From contig CM058230.1 of NCBI GenBank assembly GCA_030180135.1, positions 57,382,580-57,446,579 of the forward strand: DNA of 64,000 nt. Direction: 5' to 3'. The notes under the pieces were generated by a model. The model worked only from the letters and a program-made list of their open reading frames with translations. It was not told the origin of the DNA and searched no databases. This stretch comes from Orychophragmus violaceus. Taxonomy: Eukaryota > Streptophyta > Magnoliopsida > Brassicales > Brassicaceae. This document shows positions 44,415 through 57,022 of the stretch, piece after piece (position 1 is the first letter of the stretch; each line of letters starts with the position of its first letter). Made by a program: the position numbers and the translations under genes.

Positions 44415-44517
44415 AGTTTTATCCCAAGTGGTTTTCTTCATGAAGGTTTTTAATGAGGTAGATCTCCATTGTCATTCCAAGCTTGATTCAATCCTTGAAT
44501 TCAAGCTTGAGGGGGAG

Positions 44518-44921
44518 TATTGAATTGGAGATCATTGAAGATCAATGTTCTATTGGTCATGAGAGGTCTTGGAGTAACCAAACTAGAAGAAGTAACTAGA
44601 AGAGAAGCATCTGTGAATAGTGTCCACGGATGAACAGTAAAAACATCTTAGTTACTTTAAGATATTTTGAACTAGCTTCTCTTGTAAGCTTAAATATGTG
44701 GACAATTATTAGCCACATGTTTAAGATGAGTATAACAGCTATTTTCTGTATATTGTAAGAAGGATTTCGAATTTGAATTGATATGGAGACTTATTCTCTT
44801 CTCCAATTCTCTCTCTAATCTCTCTCTTGTTCTTAGTCTCTTATACTCTCTCTAATAATCTGATCTTGTGATTCTTTGTCTAAATCTTATATTCTCTGGT
44901 TTATATTCTTAAATTCTAACA
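44518..44921 (+). repeat. 3' LTR of copia C
   Basis: 404 bases, TATTGAATTGG...TTCTAACA, after the purine tract GAGGGGGAG (44509-44517). It is followed by target duplication AGAAG. Confidence 0.93.
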
Positions 44922-44926
44922 AGAAG

Positions 44927-46506
44927 TACCAACAACCTATGAAGAAGCAAATGGATATAAGAGATGGATGCAGGCTGTGGATGAGGAGATCAAAGCAATG
45001 GAGAACAATGAGACTTGGTATGAATCTGAACTCCCTAGAGGAAAGAAGGCAGTAACTTCTAAATGGGTTTTCACCATCAAGTATAGAAGTGATGGAGAAA
45101 TGGAGAGATACAAAGCAAGGCTGGTTGCAAGAGGCTTTACTCAAACCTATGGAAAGGATTACTTGGACACCTTTGCACCAGTGGCTAAGCTTCACACAGT
45201 TAGGATCATCTTGTCTTTAGCAACAAACCTTAATTGGGAACTTTGGCAAATAGATGTCAAGAATGCATTCCTTCAAGGAGAGCTTGAAGATGAGGTATAC
45301 ATGAGACCACCTTCTGGTCTTGAGAGCATTGTGAAACCAGGGAAGGTTCTAAGGCTCAAGAAAGCTATCTATGGACTCAAGCAATCACCTAGAGCTTGGT
45401 ACCATAAGTTGAGCTCAACCCTTATGCAAAGAGGATTTAAGAGGTCCGAAGGAGATCATACTTTGTTCACTCTACAAGATCAGGAAGGTATCATTGTCAT
45501 CCTTGTTTATGTGGATGACATTATCATTTCAGGGAGTAACAAATCAGGTATCCAAGACACTAAAGCTTATCTTAAATCTGTATTTGACATTAAGGATCTT
45601 GGTACTCTAAAGTACTTCCTTGGGATAGAAGTTTGTCGGTCTGTTGAAGGACTCTTCTTATCTCAAAGGAAGTACACACTTGATTTGTTGAATGAAGCAG
45701 GAAAGATTGGATCAAAACCAGCCAAGACACCATTGGAGGAAGGCTACAAAGTCATAAAAGAGGGGGAGCTTGAAGACAGACCATTTGAGGACATCACTCA
45801 CTATAGAAGGATGGTTGGTAAGCTAATCTACTTAACCATAACTAGACCTGATTTGTGCTTTGCTGTGAACCAGATAAGTCAACATATGCAAGCACCAAAG
45901 ATGCATCATTGTAACATGGTGGAAAGGATACTCAGATATCTAAGTGGCACTCCGGGTCAAGGCATTTGGATGGGCTGCAATCAAAGCACAGAGATAGTTG
46001 GGTATTGTGATGCTGATTGGGCAGGAGATAGAGTGGACAGGAGGTCAACAACTGGATATTGCACATTCATTGGAGGCAATCTGGTTACTTGGAAGAGTAA
46101 GAAGCAGAAGATAGTATCTTGTTCAAGTGTTGAAGCTGAGTATAGAGCCATGAGGAAGTTGGTGACCGAGTTAGCATGGATCAAAGGTCTTCTTGCAGAT
46201 TTGGGGATGGTAACAGACAAGCCTATCACCATGCATTGTGATAATCAAGCTGCCATTCATATTGCTTCAAACTCAGTCTTCCATGAGAGGACCAAACATA
46301 TAGAGGTGGATTGTCACAAAGTGAGGCAGATGATTGAGCAAGGAGTTGTGTTGCCTTGCTTCACAAGGAGTGAAGAACAACTAGCTGATGTGTTCACCAA
46401 GGCAGCTAGCTTGAAGGTTTGTGAGTCCATTCACACCAAGCTTGGACTCATGGAGCTTCCGAAATCCCCTAAGACTATGGAATCTACACTCTTTTTCCCT
46501 TCATAA
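44927..46506 (+). pseudogene. Copia B reverse transcriptase and RNase H (3' part of the split gene)
   Basis: Resumes exactly where B was cut: the codons before 19118 (KLDQEE) and those from 44927 (VPTTYEEA) fit in one frame after removal of copia C and one AGAAG. Open from MQAVDEEIKAMENNETWYES to ESTLFFPS (512 codons from 44968). It contains DVKNAFLQGELEDEVYMRPP, IYGLKQSPRAWYHKL, catalytic YVDDIIISGSN, YCDADWAGDRVDRRSTTGYC, and HCDNQAAIHIASNSVFHERT. No stop is seen in this part, so B's inactivation comes from the frameshift at about 18780 and the insertion. Confidence 0.93.
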
Positions 46507-46609
46507 AGTTTTATCCCAAGTGGTTTTCTTCATGAAGGTTTTTAATGAGGTAGATCTCCATTGTCACTCCAAGCTTGATTCAATCCTTGAATTCAAGCTT
46601 GAGGGGGAG

Positions 46610-47134
46610 TATTGATATGGAGATCACAAGTTGCACAATCCATCAATGTGCAAATATGGGGCGGTTTTGTGTTCATGAGCAAGTGATTCTCGGATGTAAA
46701 CCATATTAGGGTTTACACTCTCTTTCAAGAATAATCTTCATTACTTTGGCTCATTACTATTTTGGGAAGTCGAAGAAGATCAGAGCAGTGAAGACCAAAC
46801 TTAGAGGCGCCTTAGGACATGTCACTCTCACCTAGAACAAGACAAAGAAAGGTCACCATCTTGTGACCGTTTTCCCTCTCTCTCTCCAACCGAGTCTCTT
46901 CTTTGTCTTCTTCTTGTATATCATTTGTTTAATGTTCATAAACCCTAGTGTAGCCTTTATATATTGTTGTAACTTATGTTTGATCAATTAAGAGAATTAT
47001 TCTTCTCTGAAACTCATTATCTCTCTCACACTCTCTCTACCGGCGCCATAAACCCTAATAAGGTTTCTGCGCCTCTCTCTTCCATTTTACCTGGTTCTAC
47101 TCCATTCTCTCAACTTAATCTTCATATTCTAACA
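46610..47134 (+). repeat. 3' LTR of copia B
   Basis: 525 bases, after purine tract GAGGGGGAG (46601-46609). It is followed by target duplication TTGGT at 47135 and then by gypsy E integrase sequence. Confidence 0.93.
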
Positions 47135-48480
47135 TTGGTGACACCAAAATGTCCCATTAATCCACCTTCATGTGCCTCTCTAACAAACAAATCTCTAAGA
47201 GAGCAGTTTGGCACACATAAACGATTATAAAAGAAGAGAAATCCATCATGTATATAGTAATGACCAGAACCAAACTTCTCACAAGCTTTATAAATCTCTT
47301 AAAAATCAGAATCATTACTATAGAGATGCTTAACCTGTTCAAAGCCTAATAGCTTAGCATCAAGGGTTGAGAGTAAAAAATACCTTCGGGACAATGCATC
47401 AGCAAAAACATTGTCCTTACCTTGCTTGTATTTGATGACATAAGGAAATGTCTCAATGAACTCTACCCACCTAGCATGACGTTTGTTAAGCTTTTGTTGA
47501 CCTTTTAAGTGCTTAAGGGACTCATGATCAGTATGTATGACAAACTCCTTAGGCCAAAAGTAATGTTGCCAAGTCTGCAAAGCTCTAACTAAGGCATACA
47601 ACTCCTTATCATACGTTGGGTAGTTCAAAGTTGCGCCTCCAAGATTTTCACTGAAGAATGATATAGGCTTCTTATCCTGCATTAAGACAGCTCCAATTCC
47701 TACACCAGAAGCATCACACTCAATCCCAAAAGTCTTAAGAAAACCAGGTAAGCATAAGAGAGGTGCATTGGTGAGCTTCTCTTTCAACATCCTTCTTGAT
47801 TATTTCAGTGAGTGAGGCAGCTATGGTGCTGAAATCTTTCACAAAACGCGTGTAGAAGCCAGCTAGTCCATGAAAACTCCTCACTTCTCCTACTGTCTTT
47901 GGACTAGGCCACTCCTTTATAGCTTTAACCTTCTCTTCATCCACTTTGATTCCATCTGCACTTACAACAAAGCCTAGAAACACAAGGTTATCCATACAAA
48001 AGTGCATTTCTTGAGGTTGGCATACAAATTTTCCTTTCTAAGAACATTCAAAAATGCTTAACATGCTCATCTAAGTTCTTGCTATATACTAAGATGTCAT
48101 CAAAGTAAACAACAACAAAGACTGCTATGAATGCTCTTAGAACGTGATTCATTAATCTCATAAAAGTACTAGGTGCATTTGTAAGACCAAACGGCATAAC
48201 TAACCATTCATAAAGACCATGCTTAGTTTTAAATGCAGTTTTCCATTCATCACTCTCTTTCATCCTAATCTGATGATATCCACTCTTAAGATCAATCTTA
48301 GAAAAGATGCTAGAACCATGGAATTCATCAAGCATATCATCTAATCTAGGGATAAGATGTCAATACTTCACCGTGATATTGTTGATTGCTCTACAATCAA
48401 CACAAATGCGCCAATTACCATCTTTCTTTGGCACAAGCAGAACCGGAACAGCACAAGGACTCATGCTCTCACGTATGTGG
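47135..48480 (-). pseudogene. Gypsy E reverse transcriptase, RNase H and integrase zinc finger
   Basis: Read downward from 48480: VPKKDGNWRICVDCRAINN, then SIFSKIDLKSGYHQIRMKE, FGLTNAPSTFMRLMNHVL and the catalytic VVYFDDILVYSK (48335-48048). Next come GFVVSADGIKVDEEKVKAI and the connection domain (48007-47735), and RNase H ECDASGVGIGAVLMQDKKPI, NYPTYDKELYALVRALQTWQ, VIHTDHESLKHL and DALSR (47790-47299). Last are the integrase N-terminal HHCC residues towards GLMGHFG at 47140. Frameshifts near 48010-48045 and 47750-47790 and stops break it. It is a typical plant gypsy Pol, cut by copia F at the left of RT and copia B in integrase. Confidence 0.9.
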
Positions 48481-48918
48481 TATTGATCATGAGGGAACAA
48501 ATGTGTTAAGGTTGTGCTTTATCATAAAATGTACAAGCCTTGCACATTTCATTATGTACAAAGTTGGGACTTCTTGTTAAGGTATTAAGGCGCCAAGACT
48601 CACAAGTTTAAGCCTTGGATCAAACATAGAAAAAGGTGACCGTTGGAGTAAGAAGAGGAGCTGGCTGGTGAGGACCACAAAGGGGGACCACTCTCTCTCT
48701 CTCTCCTGCCACGGTTCAGAGCAGGCTTTGTCCATATGCTCATTTGTCTTCTACCATTTTTAGGTTAAACATATGTTGTAACTCTCTCATATAAAGAGCA
48801 TGTAAACCCTTAAATGATATAACAAGTTTTTGAGTCTCTCATTCTTTTCTCTCTACTTTGCGCCTACAATGGACTCAAGAACCCTAATTCTATCAATGTT
48901 CACACTTTAAATCTTTCA
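48481..48918 (+). repeat. 5' LTR of copia F
   Basis: TATTGATCATGAGGG...AATCTTTCA, 438 bases. It has a CATATAAAGAGCATG TATA-like region (about 48787) and a (CT)n run at 48692-48706. Confidence 0.93.
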
Positions 48919-48930
48919 TGGTATCAGAGC
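48919..48930 (+). other. Primer-binding site of copia F
   Basis: TGGTATCAGAGC adjoining the LTR; initiator Met tRNA type. Confidence 0.9.
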
Positions 48931-49220
48931 AATGATCTCTATTCTCTCAAATCTCTCTCTTATTCTTCACTCTCTCGGTTACTTAATCTCTCGGCTACTA
49001 AAACCTAATCCTCTCTCTCTTCATTCTCACGGCTCTACAAGCTTTTATACTTCAATCTCTCTCTGTTCTTCACTTGTTCTCCTCATTACTCTCTGTTCCA
49101 AGAACTGAAAACTTGCTCAGACCTCTTGGACCTCATTTGTTTCTCGGTCTTAAATCCTAGAAGCTTGCTTACTCTTCTCGGTCATCCAAGGCTCTCATAT
49201 ACTCTCTCCGATTGTATACA

Positions 49221-51866
49221 ATGGAAGACTCTACTCATCTCAGCTCAAGCTTGAGGCCTACTGTTGTCCCTGTTGTACTCAAAGGTATCAACTATAGGAC
49301 ATGGCAAAGGACCATCAAGACTGCCATTTGTGGAAGAGGTTTGTGGGATCACATCTTGGAGGATAAAACACCTACTGAAGAAGATGAAACCAAGAAGAAG
49401 GATGAGGAAAACAAGAAGGCAGAGGCTAAATGGTTTCAAGAAGATCAGCTGGTGCTTGGCTTTCTCCAAAACTCTCTTGACCCATCCATCCTTGAAGCTT
49501 ACTCTCATTGTGAGACAGCCAAGTCACTGTGGGATACTCTCAAGAAGATTTATGGGGATGTCTCCAATATCAGCAGGGTTTATGAGGTTAAGAGAGCTAT
49601 TAGTGAGCTGAAACAAGAAGACCATGACTTTACTAAGTATCTTGGGAAGTTCTCTTCAGCATGGTCTGAACTTGAGATGTTAAGGCCAAGTACTATGAAC
49701 CCTAAGGTTCTTATTGATAGAAAGGAGCAAGACAAGATCTTTGGCCTTCTACTCAACTTGAATCCGGTTTACAATGATGCTATAATGAAGATCCTAAGGG
49801 AAACAACACTTCCTGATTTTGAAGAAGTGTGTTCAAGGATCCAAAAGGAGGAAGGAAACATTGGTTTGTTTGGAGGTAAGGGGGAGTTGTTGACTGCTAA
49901 CAAAGCCGGCTTAAAACCTGAGGAGAAGAAGGCTGCAGCTTGTGATCATTGCAAGAGGAAAGGCCATTCCAAGGATAAGTGTTGGATTCTTCATCCCCAT
50001 CTTCAACCAGCCAAGTTAAAGGACTCAAAGGCAAATGCAAACATCTCCAAGGAAGCTGTGAATGAGAAGGTCTCTACTTCAGCTCAAGGAGGGGAGCTTG
50101 CACTCTACACCAACACTGAGTATGTTAGGAAGAGTGACCTTGAGGACCTCATCAAATCTTATACTTCTAAGCTCTCTGGTATCTCTTTATTTTCTCAAAA
50201 ATTGCTTGCTAAAACTGATCATAAGTTGGTAGTAGATTCTGGAGCTTCTCACCATATGATTAGTAATGCTAAGTTGTTGGAGAACATTAAACCTGCCCTA
50301 GGAAGAGTAACTATAGCTGATGGTCAAGGGATTCCTATAATAGGTACAGGAAAGTTAAGATTGTTTAACAAGGAAAGTGATGCATTCTATGTTCCTAAGT
50401 TCAAATCTAACTTGCTGTCGGTTAAAAGGATCACTAAAGACTTGAATTGCAATGTTATCTTTGGGCCTAATGAAGTTTGTTTTCAGGATATTAAGAATGG
50501 ACAGGTTATTGGAAGAGGTGGTACACAAGATGAGCTTTACCTCCTTGAAGACACTTCCTCAACCAACCCGGTTTCCTCAGCTTTTAAATCATGTTTTGCT
50601 TTCAATCAAAATGTTCTATGGCATGCTAGACTAGGACATCCTCATGCTCGTGCTTTGAACTTAATGCTGCCTAATGTTAACTTTGATCATTCAACTTGTG
50701 AAGCTTGTATTCTTGGCAAACATTGTAGGACTATCTTTCCTAAATCAACTACTATCTATGAACATTGCTTTGATCTTGTGCACTCTGATGTTTGGACTTC
50801 ACCTTGTCTGTCTAGAGATAGGAATAAGTACTTTGTGACTTTCATTGATGAAAAATCAAAGTATACTTGGGTTACATTGCTTCCATCTAAAGATAGGGTG
50901 TTTGATGCATTTCTGAACTTTCAAAACTATGTTACTAATCAGTTTAATACCAAGATCAAAGTGTTCAGGTCAGATAATGGAGGAGAGTACACAAGCCAAA
51001 GATTCAAAGCTCACTTGAACAAGTATGGGATCCTGCATCAAACAAGCTGCCCACATACTCCTCAACAAAATGGTGTGGCTGAAAGGAAGAACAGGCATCT
51101 CATGGAGGTTGCTAGGTCTATGATGTTCCACACCAATGTCCCTAAGAAGTTTTGGGGAGATGCAGTGTTGGCAGCATGCTACCTTATCAACAGGATCCCA
51201 ACTAGAGTCCTTCAAGACATTTCACCATATGAGGTATTGAACAAAACCAAACCATTTATTGAACACTTACGTGTGTTTGGTTGTGTTTGTTTTGTATATA
51301 TCTCAGGAGATCAAAGGAATAAGCTAGATGCTAAGAGCACAAGGTGTATGTTCCTTGGATACTCCACAACTCAGAAGGGCTACAAGTGTTTTGATCCAAG
51401 CAACAATAGGACCTATGTTTCAAGGGATGTTAAGTTCATTGAGGGGCAGAAATACTATGAGAAGAGGGATTGGGAAGGTTTAAAGGATCTCTCAAGATCA
51501 CCCTCAGATTTGGCTACAAGTTTGAAGTACTTGTTGGATCACTTGGGTAATGATACCCCACGGCCAGAGAAGTCTGAAACAACTACCCAAGAAGCTCAAC
51601 AAGAGGATACTGAACCAGCAACACACACACATGAATCGGCTGAAGAAGACACTCTACCTCAAGATCAGAACCAAGTGGACTTGGATATGAATGAGGATGA
51701 GATGGTTTATCAAGAGGCAGTGGGTAATGAGGAGGTGGTTGATCAACAGGTTCAGCAACTCAGGAGAAGCACAAGGGAAAAGAAAGATCCATCAGAATGG
51801 ATGAAGACAAGAGTCTTCTACAACAACCAAGCAGTAGCTCATCCTAGTCAGTCTACTTGTTCTATT
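49221..51866 (+). pseudogene. Copia F Gag, protease and integrase (5' part of the split gene)
   Basis: 882 uninterrupted codons from ATG 49221 (MEDSTHLSSSLRPTVVPVVL), chosen because it equals the start in A and G. Gag body YSHCETAKSLWDTLKKIYG, zinc knuckle CDHCKRKGHSKDKCW (about residue 245), protease VVDSGASHHMIS (about 340), integrase HARLGHPHARAL with CEAC...GKHC (about 480-510), FRSDNGGEY (about 595), TPQQNGVAERKNRH, and the variable acidic linker up to QSTCSI, where copia G inserted. No stop or frameshift is seen in this half. The 3' half follows at 57469. Confidence 0.93.
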
Positions 51867-52308
51867 TGATATATTTTGAGATTAAGCATGAGTGTTCTTG
51901 AGTGAGTAAAGAGAGAATAAGAGAGAGAATTCGCTGGAGTATAGAGAAAGAGAGTTTGAAAACCCTTAACCTCATTTTAGTGTTTACAAGACATTATATA
52001 GGTCATACACTCTTCCAAATGTTTAACCTAACTAGGAAAGAGACAAAATGCACAAGAAGACATAGGATGGCAGGTCTGAACCGTGGCAGTGACAGGAGAG
52101 AGAGTGTGGACCACTTTTGGGACCACATTGGTGCCAACTCCTCTTAGGTCTCCAACGGCTACTTTGAATGTTGGCACCTCCTTAAACCCTGATCAGACTT
52201 CTTAAACCCTAATCAGATGTCCCCAACTTTGCACTTCAACAATGTGCAATACTTGTGCATATTTTGATAATGCACAGCCTTAGCACATTGTTGTCTTCAT
52301 GATCAATA
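51867..52308 (-). repeat. 3' LTR of copia G
   Basis: 442 bases, plus-strand TGATATATTTTGAG...CATGATCAATA, followed by the purine tract complement. Confidence 0.94.
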
Positions 52309-52460
52309 CTCCCCCTCAAGTTCAGACTTTGGAATCACCCTAAAGACTGAACTTGGAATGATCATGGCAACACCTCATTAAAAACCTTGATGTGGAAAAC
52401 CACTTGGGACAAAACCACATCAAGGGAAAAAGAGTATGCTGCTCATGAATCAGGAGAGTT

Positions 52461-55400
52461 CTAATCATGGATAGCCACCAGTCCTAGTTTGCCAAAGACA
52501 TGAGTGCAAACCTTAAGACTAGCAGCCTTTGTGAAGATGTATGCAAGCTGATCTTCACTCTTTGTGTAACAAGGCAGAATGGTTCCATCTTCAATCTTCT
52601 CCCTTACCTTGTGACAATCAATCTCAATGTGCTTTGTTCTCTCATGAAACACTGAGTTGGTTGCAATGTGTATAGCAGCCTGATTATCACAATGGAAGGT
52701 GATTGGACTTGATTGCTCTATGCCAAAGTCCTTAAGCAAAGCCTTCAGCCATGTTAACTCGGTTGCAAGCTTCCTCATGGCCCTATACTCAGCTTCAGCA
52801 CTAGAACAAGATACCACCTTCTGCTTCTTTGTCTTCCAAGTTACCAAGTTGCCTCCAATGAAGGTACAATAGCCGGTTGTTGATCTCCTATCACTCTTAT
52901 CTCCAGCCCAATCTGCATCACAATAGCCAACAATCTCTGTGCTCTCATTCTTACCCATCCAAATACCTTGTTCAGTTGATCCTTTGAGATATCTGAGTAT
53001 CCTCTCAATCAAACTCCAATGATACACTGTGGGTGATTGCATATGTTGGCTAACTTGATTTACAGCAAAACACAAGTCTGGTCTTGTGAGAGTGAGGTAG
53101 ATAAGCTTCCCAACCAGCCTCCTATACAATGAGACATCCTTGAACTTGACTTCATCTGATTTCTCCCCCTTTCTATTGACTTGGTAGCCATCTTCAAGAG
53201 GAGTCTTTGCAATCTTGCAATCAAGCATACTTGTTTCTGTCAACAAGTCCTTAACATACTTCCTTTGGGACAGAAACAATCCATCATTGAATCTGCAAAC
53301 TTCAATGCCCAGGAAGTACTTCAACTCACCAAGGTCTTTAATATCAAAGGAACTGTTGAGAAACGCCTTTGTGGATTGAATCCCATCATTATCACTTCCT
53401 GTGATGATCAAATCATCCACATAAATCAGAACCACCACCACTCCTTGAGCACTTTGAAGCGTGAACAATGTGTGATCAGATTGAGACTTCTTGAAACCAT
53501 GGTCCATGAGAGTGTGACTAAGCTTATGGTACCATGCCCTTGGTGATTGCTTCAGACCATAAATTGCCCTTCTCAGCCTCAATACTTCACCATCTTTACA
53601 CAAGTGCTTCAAACCTGGTGGTGGAGTCATATACACTTCCTCTTCAAGTTCTCCTTGTAGAAAAGCATTCTTCACATCCATTTGCAATAGATTCCATGAG
53701 AGGTTTGTGGCTAAGCTCAATGTGACTCTCACTGTATGAAGTTTAGCCACTGGTGCAAAGGTGTCTGTATAGTCTTCTCCATAGGTTTGAGTGAATCCCC
53801 TTGCTACTAGCCTTGCCTTGTACCTCTCTATGTCTCCATTGCTTTTATACTTGATTGTGAAGACCCATTTATAGCTAACAGTCTTCTTCTTTTTCGGCAG
53901 CTTCTCTACAATCCAAGTATGGTTCCTCTCCATAGCTTCTTTCTCATCCTTTACTGCATCCATCCAAACCTTGATACCCTCAGCCTCTTCATAAGTCTTA
54001 GGAACCTGGTTTAGCTCAATCTTTCCAAGAAAGGCCTTGTGACTAGATGGTAACAAGTCAATAGAACAAGTAGACTGACTAGGATGAGCCACTGCTTGGT
54101 TGTTGTAGTAGACTCTTGTGTTCATCCATTCTGATGGATCTTTCTTTTCCCTTGTACTTCTCCTGAGTTGCTGAACCTGTTGATCAACCACTTCCTCATT
54201 ACCCACTGCCTCTTGATAAACCATCTCATCCTCATCCATATCCAAGTCCACTTGGTTCTGATCTTGAGGTAAAGTGTCTTCTTGAGCTTGAGCCGGTTCC
54301 TGAGTGTGTGTTGCTGGTTCAGTATCCTCTTGTTGAGCTTCCTGAGTAGGTATCTCAGATTTTTCTGGCCGTGGGGTATCATTACCCAAGTGGTCCAGCA
54401 AGTACTTCAAACTAGTAGCCAAATCTGAGGGTGATCTTGAGAGATCCTTCAAACCTTCCCAATCCCTCTTCTCATAGTATCTCTGCCCCTCAATGAACTT
54501 AACATCCCTTGAAACATAGGTCCTGTTGTTGCTTGGATCAAAACACTTGTAGCCCTTCTGAGTTGTGGAGTATCCAAGGAACATACACCTTGTGCTCTTA
54601 GCATCTAGCTTATTCCTTTGATCCCCTGACATATACACAAAACAAACACAACCAAACACACGTAAGTGTTCAATAAATGGTTTGGCTTTGTTCAATACCT
54701 CATATGGTGAAATGTCTTGAAGGACTCTAGTTGGGATCCTATTGATGAGATAACAAGCTGCCAAGACTGCATCTCCCCAAAACCTCTTAGGAACATTGGT
54801 GTGGAACATCATAGACCTAGCAACTTCCATGAGATGTCTGTTCTTCCTTTCAGCCACACCATTTTGTTGAGGAGTATGGGGACAGCTTGTTTGATGAAGG
54901 ATCCCACATTTGTTCAAGTGAGCTTTGAATCTTTGGCTTGTATACTCTCCTCCATTATCTGACCTAAACACTTTGATCTTGGCATTAAACTGATTAGTAA
55001 CATAGTTTTGGAAATTCAGAAATGCATCAAACACCCTATCTTTAGATGGCAGCAATGTTACCCAAGTATATTTTGATTTTTCATCTATGAAAGTCACAAA
55101 ATACTTGTTTCTATCTCTAGAAAAACAAGGTGAAGTCCAAACATCAGAGTGCACAAGATCAAAGCAATGTTCATAGATAGTAGTTGATTTAGGAAAGATA
55201 GTTCTACAATGTTTGCCAAGAATACAAGCTTCACAAGTTGAATGATCAAAGCTAACATTAGGCAACATTAAGTTCAAAGCACGAGCATGAGGATGTCCTA
55301 GTCTAGCATGCCATAGGACATTTTGATTGAAAGAAAAACAGGATTTAAAAGCTAATGAATCCGAGTTGCTTGGAGAAGTGTCTTCAAGGAGGTAAAGCTC

Positions 55401-56711
55401 ATCTTGTGTACCACCTCTTCCAATAACCTTTCCATTCTTAATATCCTGAAAGCAAACATCATTAGGCCCAAAGATAACATTGCAATTCAAGTCTTTAGTG
55501 ATCCTCTTAACCGACAGCAAGTTAGATTTAAACTTAGGAACATAGAATGCATCACTTTCCTTGTTAAATAATCTCAACTTTCCTGTACCAATTATAGGAA
55601 TCCCTTGACCATCAGCTATAGTTACTCTTCCTAGGGCAGGTTTAATATCTTTTAACAACTTAGCATCACTAATCATGTGGTGAGAAGCTCCTGAATCTAC
55701 TACCAACTTATGATCAGTTTTACTAAGCAATTTATGTGAAAATAAAGAGATACCAGAGAGCTTTGAGGCATAGGCCTTGATGAGGTCCTCAAGGTCACTC
55801 CTCTTCACATATTCAGTGCCTGTGTAGAGTGCAAGCTCCCCTCCTTGAGCTGAAGTAGAGGCAGGTTCATTCACAGCTTCTTGAGAGATGTTGGCATTTG
55901 CCCTTGAGTCCTTGAACTTGGCTGGTTTGAGGTGGGGATGAAGGACCCAACACTTATCCTTGGAGTGGCCTTTCCTCTTGCAATGCTCACAAAATGGCGC
56001 CTTCTTCTCCTCAGGTTTGAAACCAGCTTTGTTGGCAGTCACCAACTCCCCCTTTCCTCTAAACAAACCAATGTTTCCTTCCTCCTTTTGGATCCTAGAG
56101 CACACCTCTTCAAAATCAGGAAGTGTAGTCTCCCTTAGGATCTTCATTATGACATCATTGTAAACCGGATCCAAGTTGAGTAGAAGGCCAAAGATCTTGT
56201 CTTGCTCCTTTCTCTCAATGAGAATCTTGGGGTTCATAGTACTTGGCCTTAGCATCTCAAGTTCAGACCATGCTGAAGAGAACTTCCCAAGATACTTGGT
56301 AAAGTCATGGTCTTCTTGTTTCAGCTCACTTATGGCCTTCTTCACTTCATATACTCTGCTCAGATTTGAAACATCTCCATAAATCTTCTTGAGAGTATCC
56401 CACAGTGACTTAGCTGTCTCACAATGAGAATAAGCTTCAAGAATGGATGGGTCAAGAGAGTTTTGGAGAAAGCCAAGCACCAGCTGATCTTATTGAAACC
56501 ATTTAGCTTCTGCCTTCTTGGTTTCCTCATCCTTCTTCTTGGCTTCATCTTCTTCAGTTGGAGTTTTATCCTCCAAAATGTGATCCCACAATCCTCTTCC
56601 ACAAATGGCAGTCTTGATGGTCCTTTGCCATGTCCTGTAGTTGATTCCTTTGAGCACAACAGGGACAATAGTAGGCCTCAAGCTTGAGCTGAGATGAGTG
56701 GAGTCTTCCAT
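52461..56711 (-). pseudogene. Gag-Pol polyprotein of copia G (one nonsense codon)
   Basis: Starts MEDSTHLSSSLRPTIVPVVL at 56711. A single TAA at about 56488-56490 (Glu in F) ends the first 73 codons; thereafter 1,339 codons are open to 52461. Order: Gag, zinc knuckle CEHCKRKGHSKDKCW, protease VVDSGASHHMISD, integrase HARLGHPHARAL, CEAC...GKHC, FRSDNGGEY and TPQQNGVAERKNRH, linker RRSTREKKDPSEW, RT DVKNAFLQGELEEEVYM and YVDDLIITGSD, RNase H YCDADWAGDKSDRRSTTGYC and HCDNQAAIHIATNSVF, end GKLGLVAIHD. Near the end QLAYIFTKAA replaces the usual QLADIFTKAA. Roughly 1,416 codons in all, a normal copia length. Confidence 0.93.
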
Positions 56712-57010
56712 GGAGAGACTGAAGAGAGTAGATGGAAGCTTGAATGACCGAGATGAGTAACTAGCTTCTAGGGTTTATGGACCGAGAAACTTGTAAGTCT
56801 GAAGCTTAGAACCGGTCTTAGAGTTTAGGGCAGAGAGTAAGAGAGTGATGAACACAAGAGAAGAGTTGAGAGAGACTAAGAAACCGTGAGTGATTTTAGG
56901 ACAGAGAGAATTAGGTTTTCGGACAGAGAATAAGGAACCGAGAGAGAATGGTAAGATTAAGTGTGAGAGAATGATGAAACAAAGAGAGAATCAAGAGAAT
57001 AGAGATCTAT
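56712..57010 (-). other. 5' leader of copia G
   Basis: Between primer-binding site and Gag start, purine-rich (GAGAGAATGAT, AACCGAGAGAG). No gene. It aligns with the leader of copia A at 12757-13090. Confidence 0.7.
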
Positions 57011-57022
57011 GCTCTGATACCA
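57011..57022 (-). other. Primer-binding site of copia G
   Basis: Minus strand TGGTATCAGAGC directly beside the LTR; initiator Met tRNA type. Confidence 0.9.

Larger units (their letters stand above)
19119..44921 (+). mobile_element. Copia C: LTR retrotransposon nested in copia B, split by gypsy D
   Basis: LTRs 19119-19523 and 44518-44921, target duplication AGAAG (19114-19118 and 44922-44926), inserted just upstream of B's RT region. The body is 19524-20680 plus 41840-44517. LTRs show about three substitutions and one indel by eye. Part of gag-protease-integrase (about 715 bases by comparison with B) is missing where gypsy D lies, and another roughly 230 bases are missing at about 41898. It cannot make a full polyprotein. 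Confidence 0.93.
15525..47134 (+). mobile_element. Copia B: LTR retrotransposon split by copia C
   Basis: LTRs 15525-16051 and 46610-47134, target duplication TTGGT (15520-15524 and 47135-47139). It sits in the integrase gene of gypsy E. The body is 16052-19118 plus 44927-46609, about 5.8 kb after removing copia C. LTR pairs differ at about a dozen positions by eye. The polyprotein has one clear frameshift at about 18780. Confidence 0.95.

Noticed and set aside
48692..48708. CT microsatellite in the copia F LTR as a regulatory array
   Set aside because: Short, present in both LTRs and similar to pyrimidine-rich leader DNA in other LTRs here; nothing distinguishes it.
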